Source of the DNA: JAILLW01 sp045640905
GTDB taxonomy: Bacteria; Bacillota; Clostridia; Lachnospirales; Lachnospiraceae
Direction of reading: 5' to 3'
Assembly: GCA_045640905.1 (NCBI GenBank)
Contig: JAZUFW010000020.1
Coordinates: 1 to 27,641, forward strand
DNA: 27,641 bases
Under the pieces are notes generated by a model, which saw only the letters and a program-made list of their open reading frames with translations, ran no database searches and had not been told where the DNA came from. The position numbers were made by a program, and so were the translations under genes. Below are positions 16,114 to 21,809 of this stretch, one piece after another. Numbering within the stretch: the first letter of the stretch is position 1; each line of letters begins with the position of its first letter.

Positions 16114-16540
16114 TCTGCTTAATCTTTCCTATACGACGTGAGTGCTTTTCTTCACCTGAAAAAGGAGTTTCCAGGAATGTATCCACTATTTCCAACGCAA
16201 GCATTTTTCCGACTACGGCCTGTCCCAATGCCAGCATATTGGCATCATTGTGAAGGCGTGTCATCTTTGCCAAAAATTCATTTGTACAAAGAGCACATCT
16301 GATTCCGGGAACCTTGTTGGCTACAATCGAAATACCTATTCCTGTGGTACATACAACTATTCCGCGATCGCATTCCCCGCTTGATACGGCCCGTGCCGCA
16401 GCCTCACCGAAATCAGGGTAATCGCAGGAACTGCTGTCATACGTTCCGAAGTCTTTACACTCGTAACCTTTTGAAATCAAATGTTCCTTTATTGCGTTTT
16501 TCAGTTCCAAACCACCATGATCCGAACCTAAAGCTATCAT
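16103..16540 (-). CDS. rpiB: Ribose 5-phosphate isomerase B
   Basis: 145 residues, RpiB/LacAB family. Interconverts ribose 5-phosphate and ribulose 5-phosphate in the pentose phosphate pathway. Seen: GSDHGG at 5-10, FGTYDSSSCDYPDF near 31-44 and the active-site Cys64 in VVCTTGIGISIVANKVPGIR; the usual glycine after this Cys is replaced by Thr. A closing RRIGKI follows. A LacA/LacB or allose 6-phosphate role is possible, but there are no sugar operon partners. Overlaps sua5 by 4 bp (ATGA) and the wall hydrolase by 11 bp. Confidence 0.92.
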   Translation of the reverse strand: MIALGSDHGGLELKNAIKEHLISKGYECKDFGTYDSSSCDYPDFGEAAARAVSSGECDRGIVVCTTGIGISIVANKVPGIRCALCTNEFLAKMTRLHNDANMLALGQAVVGKMLALEIVDTFLETPFSGEEKHSRRIGKIKQIEE

Positions 16541-17586
16541 AAATATACCTCCTTATGGCCTGCCGCTTTCAGCAATCTGTTCATCGTTGCCATTGACAGT
16601 CCGTTGTTTTCAAATCCTTCGGCAAAAATAACATCAATCTGCTCATCATCAAACTCTCTCAATATTCTGAACAGATTCTTTGCTATTGCTCTTTCGTCGC
16701 TTCTTCTTCCGAGACTTTTTACGGAGTCGGCTTTGTAAGAAGCCTTTGTTTCATCGGTGCATATTACCCCGATTCGTTTATTTAACGCAGCAATTTGGGC
16801 TGAATTATTATTAATGTAGTCGATGACTTCTTCGGACTTTCCGCGCACAATGGTCAATTCACCCTTCGGTGCATAGTGTCGGTATTTCATTCCCGGAGCT
16901 TTCGGTTTGGCCTTATCCGTATCCGAAATGATGGTTTTGTCTATCGAAACGGAACCGAATATTCTTTCGAGGTCGGCCGGGGTAATATATCCGGGGCGCA
17001 ATATCATCGGTGTTTCTTCGGTCAAATCGATTATCGTTGATTCCAGCCCGATTTCACAGTCGCCGCCATCAATAATCATATCAACCAGTCCGTCCAAATC
17101 CTCGATTACATATTTGGCCACCGTAGGGGACGGTCTGCCCGAACGATTCGCAGAGGGCGCTGCCACGAAGCCTCCCGATTGCTTAATGAACTCTGCCGCA
17201 ATAGGATCCGACGGCATTCTGACTGCTACCGTATCAAGTCCTCCCGTAGTTTCTTTCGGAAGTTCCTTCTTCTTGGGCAGGATAACTGTCAAAGGACCCG
17301 GCCAATATTCATCAAACAAAGCATATGCCTTTTCCGGTACGGATTCTGCCACTTTATGAATATCTTCAATTCTGTATATATGAACTATGAGCGGGTTATC
17401 GGACGGTCTGCCTTTGGCGGCATATATTTTTTTCGACGACTCGGGGTTAAAAGCATCACCGCCGAGGCCGTACACCGTTTCGGTAGGAAATGCTACCAAA
17501 CCGCCGTTTTTGATAATTTCTCCCGCTTCCTTAAGTGTTTCGCAATCTATAAAATTCTTATCAATAATGCACTTTTTAGTTTCCAT
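16537..17586 (-). CDS. ywlC: L-threonylcarbamoyladenylate synthase (Sua5/YwlC)
   Basis: 349 residues, the two-domain Sua5 form. Makes threonylcarbamoyl-AMP from threonine, bicarbonate and ATP for the t6A modification at position 37 of ANN-decoding tRNAs. The YrdC domain carries FPTETVYGLG at 33-42, KGRPSDNPLIVHI at 58-70, VAAPSANRSGRPSPT near 140-154 and the ILRPG turn near 196-200. The C-terminal Sua5 domain follows a linker with KAPGMKYRHYAP near 228-239. Start ATG at 17586 overlaps the end of the GH18 gene by 11 bp; stop overlaps rpiB by 4 bp. This Sua5-RpiB pairing is common in Firmicutes. Confidence 0.93.
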   Translation of the reverse strand: METKKCIIDKNFIDCETLKEAGEIIKNGGLVAFPTETVYGLGGDAFNPESSKKIYAAKGRPSDNPLIVHIYRIEDIHKVAESVPEKAYALFDEYWPGPLTVILPKKKELPKETTGGLDTVAVRMPSDPIAAEFIKQSGGFVAAPSANRSGRPSPTVAKYVIEDLDGLVDMIIDGGDCEIGLESTIIDLTEETPMILRPGYITPADLERIFGSVSIDKTIISDTDKAKPKAPGMKYRHYAPKGELTIVRGKSEEVIDYINNNSAQIAALNKRIGVICTDETKASYKADSVKSLGRRSDERAIAKNLFRILREFDDEQIDVIFAEGFENNGLSMATMNRLLKAAGHKEVYL

Positions 17587-19282
17587 TACCGTTTACATAC
17601 TCCGAAATAACGTCCCAGATTTCAGGTGTTTCGAAGCCCAATCTCCATTCGGCCACTCCGCCGATATTGTATTTATCCATAACATTCAGTTTTACTTTTA
17701 TGGAATCCGAATCCTCAATCCAACACTGATGTAATCCTTCATTGTCTTCAAATTCGGCATAATTCTGACATGTTGCCTCATCCCACACGGGCGTAAGCGA
17801 ATGATTGGCTATCCACTCTTTAACTTTGGGCATCTCAACCGCCTGTGAAGTCACATCCGTTCCATTGGTGGTCCATATTCTGGTATATAAAGGAATCGCA
17901 TTAATAACCTTTTCGGCCGGCACTTCCTCAATCGTCTTTGCTATTCCGTTATCGACATAATCTATTGACGCAACGGAACCTGCCTCATCACTGCCGGCAT
18001 AATGCTCGTCATATCCCATTATGACTACATAATCGCAGACTTCACCTTGCGTCTTTCTGTCATAATATCCCGTATTTCCTATCGGAACGTAATTGTCTAC
18101 GGACAAAACTATGTTATTAGCCCTGCATTGAACGGACAATTCGCGGATAAATTCGCTGAAAGCTTTACCCGCTCCCGAAGGAAGCATCTCAAAGTCTATA
18201 TTGATTCCATCTATTCCGTATGTCAGGACTTCATTAATCAGATTATTTATCAGTACTTCCCTGGTAGAAAGGCTCTCCAAAAGAGCAATCATATCAACGT
18301 CCGCAGAATGCTCGATGTTCTCTACCAACGCCCACACTTCAAGTCCCATTCCGTGAGCTTTATCCACATAACTTTGCTCCGCGAACGATTCGAAATTGCC
18401 CACAGAATCGGTCAACCTGAACCACGTGGGCGAAATTACGTTCAAATCTTTTGTATTGCTGACGTAATCTTCAAGCGTTGAGTTGCCGCCTATTCCCGCA
18501 ATTGCGTGCCACCCCATATTAATCTTGTAGTCTCTGCACAAATTGGTATAGACAGGCTCTACGTATGTGGTAACGGGAATCGGCATTTCCGGCATAATAT
18601 CCGTAAGTCGCTTGTTTTCCACAAATCCGATAATTGCGTCCTCGGTTTTTACCTTGGACCAATCATCCATCTGCTCGATAACAGTAAGTTTGTCTCCCTG
18701 CTTTACTTCCTTTAAGATTTCGGACTTTACTCCGCCTCTGTGACGTACCTGCGTATCCTTTTTAACTTTGGCTACGGTGCAGTCGTTCCACTCGGTATAA
18801 ATCTGAATTCGCCCGGGATTTTCAAATGCTTCGTAAGAAAAATTGGCATAATCTTTTACATAATCAAGCGCCACTATTTCCTTATCTTCGAATATGCGGA
18901 AAGGAATATAACCCAAATCCTTATCCGAGTCGTTGTAACGAACCGTCGTCGAACCTATCGAAGCAATATTCATCGAATCGGGCAATGTGTATATGAGCAA
19001 TCCGTCCGATGCTTCATAGTAAAATCTGTCATTAAAATATGTATGAACAAAATCAAGGTCAACGTAGTAAGTTCCGTCAACGAGATATGCCCTGTCCGGC
19101 ATAAAGTCATTCTGTAAAATAATAGCTACGTCACTTTCCGATGTGTTTTCAAAATAGGTTACCAGATCGTAAACCTCTTTCGAGTATGAATATTTATCCA
19201 AAATCTGTTTACCGAAGCTAACGCCCACAACCACGAAAATCAGGACGATTGCAATGATAAACGGCAAAATTTTTTTCTTCAT
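17576..19282 (-). CDS. Membrane-anchored GH18 glycosidase with SH3 domain
   Basis: 568 residues. Signal anchor at about 5-23, then an N-terminal region (about 30-165) resembling the copper-amine-oxidase-N-like stalk domain, a bacterial SH3 domain (about 172-228, DTQVRHRGGVKSEILKEV) and a GH18 barrel (about 245-565). The GH18 active site DxxDxDxE reads DGINIDFE at 358-365: the proton donor Glu365 and Asp363 are present and the middle Asp is Asn361, as is common in the YaaH/SleL-like N-acetylglucosaminidase group. Expected to act on peptidoglycan outside the membrane. ATG at 19282 with GGAGG ahead of it. Heads the operon with sua5, rpiB and the wall hydrolase. Confidence 0.85.
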   Translation of the reverse strand: MKKKILPFIIAIVLIFVVVGVSFGKQILDKYSYSKEVYDLVTYFENTSESDVAIILQNDFMPDRAYLVDGTYYVDLDFVHTYFNDRFYYEASDGLLIYTLPDSMNIASIGSTTVRYNDSDKDLGYIPFRIFEDKEIVALDYVKDYANFSYEAFENPGRIQIYTEWNDCTVAKVKKDTQVRHRGGVKSEILKEVKQGDKLTVIEQMDDWSKVKTEDAIIGFVENKRLTDIMPEMPIPVTTYVEPVYTNLCRDYKINMGWHAIAGIGGNSTLEDYVSNTKDLNVISPTWFRLTDSVGNFESFAEQSYVDKAHGMGLEVWALVENIEHSADVDMIALLESLSTREVLINNLINEVLTYGIDGINIDFEMLPSGAGKAFSEFIRELSVQCRANNIVLSVDNYVPIGNTGYYDRKTQGEVCDYVVIMGYDEHYAGSDEAGSVASIDYVDNGIAKTIEEVPAEKVINAIPLYTRIWTTNGTDVTSQAVEMPKVKEWIANHSLTPVWDEATCQNYAEFEDNEGLHQCWIEDSDSIKVKLNVMDKYNIGGVAEWRLGFETPEIWDVISEYVNGNGN

Positions 19283-19304
19283 GTCTATCCTCCAATCGCC
19301 CTAT

Positions 19305-19333
19305 ATTATAACAAACTATTTATTTACCGTCAT
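19305..19333 (-). promoter_or_regulatory. Putative promoter of the GH18-sua5-rpiB-hydrolase operon
   Basis: Minus strand: -10 TATAAT (19310-19305) 22 bp before the GH18 start codon, with a weak -35 ATGACG (19333-19328) at 17-bp spacing (4 of 6 consensus bases). Confidence 0.5.
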
Positions 19334-19536
19334 TACTAAAAAATCAGCTCGAACTGTCGGAAACCGGCATTTAATTTTTATCCTTTGCGTTTTGGAGTCT
19401 TCTTTTATCGAATCAAAAATCAGATAGGTATTCCCAATCCGAGCTTTACCAAAAGACGTGATGAGTAAGATTTCCCAAACAACGGCCGATATATAGTTAG
19501 GAAGACACTCCAATGTATCAAAAATGATTTTAGCAG

Positions 19537-19707
19537 TTTCGCAATTGAAATATTCTGTGAAAACTTAGTGGAAAATTGCGATCAAGCACGTAGCTTGTAA
19601 GATCTCTTGAGATACTAATGTAAATTAATAGAATAAAGAGATTAAATAATACTTAAGAAATGGTCCTTTCGCCTCCTTACCGATACGAACTAGGACTGCC
19701 TTCGTAT
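19537..19707 (-). ncRNA. Candidate structured RNA
   Basis: A transcript from the promoter at 19711-19739 would start near 19705 and fold at once: ATACGAA (19707-19701) pairs with TTCGTAT (19689-19683), and GTCCT within that loop can pair with AGGAC (19667-19663) beyond the stem, an H-type pseudoknot. An AAGGAGG sequence (19678-19672) lies between the two stems with no start codon after it. Further on are stems CAAGC/GCTTG (19597-19583) and CGCAATT/AATTGCG (19580-19540). It matches no riboswitch or RNA consensus I know. The 3' end is unclear because I see no strong terminator. It could also be a leader. Confidence 0.35.
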
Positions 19708-19710
19708 GTA

Positions 19711-19739
19711 AATATAGCAATTATTACCAAATATGTCAA
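19711..19739 (-). promoter_or_regulatory. Near-consensus minus-strand promoter
   Basis: -35 TTGACA (19739-19734, perfect), 17-bp spacer, -10 TATATT (19716-19711). No annotated gene starts within 400 bp downstream, which suggests an RNA product or a long leader of the GH18 operon. Confidence 0.65.
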
Positions 19740-19766
19740 CACTTTTCTTTCATTTTATTGGTAATA
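19722..19766. promoter_or_regulatory. Inverted repeat TATTACCAA-N27-TTGGTAATA, possible operator
   Basis: Perfect 9-bp arms at 19722-19730 and 19758-19766. One arm lies in the spacer of the minus-strand promoter and the other upstream of its -35 box, so a bound repressor would cover it. It also lies about 50 bp upstream of the mecA -35 box. No regulator can be named. Confidence 0.45.
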
Positions 19767-19814
19767 TTTCACAAATACTTTTTATTAAAATTCTATAAAT
19801 TATCGGTGCATTTA

Positions 19815-19842
19815 TTGACTAAGTTGCCCATACAAGTATAAT
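19815..19842 (+). promoter_or_regulatory. Promoter of mecA
   Basis: -35 TTGACT (19815-19820), 16-bp spacer, -10 TATAAT (19837-19842), giving a leader of about 35 bases before the mecA start. Confidence 0.8.
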
Positions 19843-19885
19843 ATAAAGGTGCGAAAATCTATGTATTCGCAATAAGGATTTGAAA

Positions 19886-20704
19886 ATGCGTATAGAAAAA
19901 GTAAACGACAATCAAATACGTTGCACTCTTACAAAAGAGGATTTGCAGACCAGGAAACTGAAAATCAGCGAATTGGCTTACGGCTCCGAAAAGGCTAAAA
20001 CACTTTTCAGAGACATGATGCAGCAGGCATCCTTTGAGTTCGGATTTGAAGCCGAAGATATTCCTTTGATGATAGAAGCCATTCCTGTTTCATCGGACTG
20101 TATCGTTCTGATTATTACCAAAGTGGACGATCCCGAAGAACTTGATACCAGGTTTTCAAAGTTTGCTCCGTCGGTTAACGAAGGAGACAACCCTCTTTCT
20201 TCATTGCTTGAAAATTTGGCGGACGGTGCCGATGATGTTCTTGATTTATTCAAGAAACTTCAAAACACACATTCGGCCAATATTAATCCTGCCACTCCAT
20301 CAAACAATTCCACCGATTTGGCGGAGATGTCCGATGAAGAGGCCAAAACAGCCGCAAAAGCTGCTTTCAAAAAGGATCTCAAGAAAAAGATTATCGAAGC
20401 ATCCGCTTCAATGGTTACGGTTCGTATATATTCGTTCGAGACCATGGACGAGATTATCAAGTTGTCCAAGATACTGACTCCGTTCTACGACGGCATCAAT
20501 TCTTTATACAAAGACGGGGATGACGGCTATCTTTTGTCCGTAAGCAAATCCGGTCACACTCCTTCGGATTACAACAGAGTGTGCAATATTTTATCCGAGT
20601 ACGGCACCTGCCTTAAATCGGTTACCGGGTCTGAAGCTTATTTGTCGGAGCATTTCGAACCGATAATCGAAGGATGTGCAATTCAGTCACTTTCACAGCT
20701 TTAA
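19886..20704 (+). CDS. mecA: MecA-family adaptor protein for ClpC
   Basis: 272 residues from ATG at 19886, with AAGGAT 7 bp ahead; a TTG two codons earlier sits against the ribosome binding site and is less likely. MecA delivers substrates (ComK and others in Bacillus) to the ClpCP protease. N-terminal domain (about 1-75): MRIEKVNDNQIRCTLTKEDL and AKTLFRDMMQQASFEFGF, followed by a flexible acidic/Ser-Thr-rich linker (about 95-150) and a C-terminal domain (about 155-272) with VRIYSFETMDEIIKLSKIL and LSEYGTCLKS, which binds ClpC. Length is slightly above the Bacillus protein (about 218). Single-gene unit with its own promoter and terminator. Confidence 0.85.
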   Translation: MRIEKVNDNQIRCTLTKEDLQTRKLKISELAYGSEKAKTLFRDMMQQASFEFGFEAEDIPLMIEAIPVSSDCIVLIITKVDDPEELDTRFSKFAPSVNEGDNPLSSLLENLADGADDVLDLFKKLQNTHSANINPATPSNNSTDLAEMSDEEAKTAAKAAFKKDLKKKIIEASASMVTVRIYSFETMDEIIKLSKILTPFYDGINSLYKDGDDGYLLSVSKSGHTPSDYNRVCNILSEYGTCLKSVTGSEAYLSEHFEPIIEGCAIQSLSQL

Positions 20705-20710
20705 AACTTC

Positions 20711-20733
20711 CCCCGCCAAAAGGCGGGGTTTTT
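20711..20733 (+). terminator. Rho-independent terminator after mecA
   Basis: CCCCGCC (20711-20717), AAAA loop, GGCGGGG (20722-20728), then TTTTT. It lies between the mecA stop and the pflA ribosome binding site (20735-20740), so pflA may depend on read-through or on a promoter inside mecA. Confidence 0.9.
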
Positions 20734-20747
20734 GTAAGGAAATACAT

Positions 20748-21509
20748 ATGACACAGGGCAGAATTCATTCACTGGAGAGTTTTGGCACCGTTGACGGACC
20801 CGGAACACGTTTTGTTGTGTTCGTTCAGGGCTGTCCCATGCGATGTGCGTATTGTCACAATCCGGACACGCAACCGATGAACGGCGGTACCATGATGGAT
20901 CCGGAATATATTGTTGAACAGTATGAGCGTAATGCACCGTTTTATCAAAACGGAGGCGGCTTGACCGTTACAGGCGGCGAGCCCTTGATGCAGGTGGATT
21001 TTTTGATTGACCTTTTTTCTTTGCTCAAAGAGAAGAACGTTCATACCTGCATCGATACATCCGGTATTGCATATAACGAAGACAACGTCGAGTTTACGGC
21101 AAAGCTTGATAAACTGATGTCGCTGACCGATTTGGTTATGCTCGACATAAAGCATATCGACAACGAAAAACACATCGATTTGTGTGAGCAACCCAATACG
21201 CAGATTCTTAAATTCGCCGAATATCTTGACCAAAAAGATGTAGACATATGGATACGTCACGTTGTTGTCCCCGGTTATACCGACGATGACGAGTATCTTT
21301 TCAAGTTGGGATATTTCATAGGAGGGCTTAACAATCTAAAAGCTCTCGACGTTTTGCCTTATCACACGATGGGTGAGGTAAAATACGAAAAGCTCGGAAA
21401 ACCTTACAGATTAAAAGGTGTTCCGGCCATGAGCGCCAAAGGTGCGATTGAGAAGAAACAAAAGATTTTAGACGGCATAAAAAAAAGACGTTCGGAAAGG
21501 AGTATCTGA
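20748..21509 (+). CDS. pflA: Pyruvate formate-lyase activating enzyme
   Basis: 253 residues from ATG at 20748 (MTQGRIHSLESFGTVDGPG) with TAAGGA ahead; an earlier in-frame start at 20676 lies inside mecA and the terminator. Radical SAM enzyme that uses S-adenosylmethionine and a [4Fe-4S] cluster to abstract a hydrogen from the radical glycine of PFL. Cluster cysteines C29, C33 and C36 (CPMRCAYCHNPD); the GGGLTVTGGEP SAM-binding segment follows near 67-77, and a C-terminal PYHTMGEVKYEKLG near 206-219 as in genuine PFL activases. It is 5 kb from the split PFL genes, which are on the other strand. A 67-residue DUF1858 gene follows after 1 bp. Confidence 0.95.
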   Translation: MTQGRIHSLESFGTVDGPGTRFVVFVQGCPMRCAYCHNPDTQPMNGGTMMDPEYIVEQYERNAPFYQNGGGLTVTGGEPLMQVDFLIDLFSLLKEKNVHTCIDTSGIAYNEDNVEFTAKLDKLMSLTDLVMLDIKHIDNEKHIDLCEQPNTQILKFAEYLDQKDVDIWIRHVVVPGYTDDDEYLFKLGYFIGGLNNLKALDVLPYHTMGEVKYEKLGKPYRLKGVPAMSAKGAIEKKQKILDGIKKRRSERSI

Positions 21510-21510
21510 T

Positions 21511-21714
21511 ATGGCTAAAATAACAAAAGAAATGACCATGGGCGAGATTTTGTCTCTTGATCCTCAGACAGCAAACATTTTGGTTGAGGCAGGTATGCAT
21601 TGTGTAGGTTGCCCCTCACATGCATTTGAGTCATTGGGCGAAGCTGCCATGGTTCACGGAATAGATGTTGACGAGCTTTTAACAAAGCTCAATGATTACA
21701 TCGAAAGCAAATAG
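21511..21714 (+). CDS. DUF1858 redox-disulfide domain protein
   Basis: 67 residues. Contains a CxxC pair, C31 and C34 (GMHCVGCPSHAFESLGEAA), characteristic of the DUF1858 family, small domains often linked to hybrid-cluster or other anaerobic redox proteins. The start is 1 bp after the pflA stop, with AAAGGAG ahead, and a terminator follows, so it is the last gene of a two-gene unit with pflA. A role in redox support of PFL activation or repair is inference from position only. Confidence 0.85.
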   Translation: MAKITKEMTMGEILSLDPQTANILVEAGMHCVGCPSHAFESLGEAAMVHGIDVDELLTKLNDYIESK

Positions 21715-21732
21715 GAATTTTGCATTATTGAG

Positions 21733-21760
21733 GAGCATACCTTCGGGTATGCTCTTTTTT
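21733..21760 (+). terminator. Rho-independent terminator after the DUF1858 gene
   Basis: GAGCATACC (21733-21741), TTCG loop, GGTATGCTC (21746-21754), followed by TTTTTT. Confidence 0.95.
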
Positions 21761-21761
21761 C

Positions 21762-21790
21762 TTCAAAGAATTTTCTACATATGATATATT
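21762..21790 (+). promoter_or_regulatory. Possible promoter of the molybdenum hydroxylase operon
   Basis: -35 TTCAAA (21762-21767, weak), 17-bp spacer, extended -10 TGATATATT (21782-21790). It would give a very short leader of about 13 bases before the start at 21810, so the call is tentative. Confidence 0.35.
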
Positions 21791-21809
21791 ATTCACATAG
21801 GAGATTTAT

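Larger units (their letters stand above)
19283..19885. other. Intergenic region of about 600 bp with no convincing protein gene
   Basis: From the GH18 start to the mecA start. Holds two minus-strand promoters (19305-19333, 19711-19739), the mecA promoter (19815-19842), a 9-bp inverted repeat (19722-19766) and several hairpins between 19540 and 19707. The only sizeable open frame, 19316-19513 on the minus strand, starts with TTG, has no ribosome binding site and overlaps the GH18 promoter, so it is not annotated as a gene. Confidence 0.6.

Noticed and set aside
19316..19513. 65-codon minus-strand open frame upstream of the GH18 gene
   Set aside because: TTG start without ribosome binding site, overlaps the putative GH18 promoter, no known motif. 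It could still be read if the orphan promoter drives a long transcript.
19540..19710. tRNA or rRNA remnant
   Set aside because: GATACTAAT near 19611 recalls a 23S 3' end and TTCGTATC recalls a T-arm, but no acceptor stem, cloverleaf or further rRNA similarity is present.
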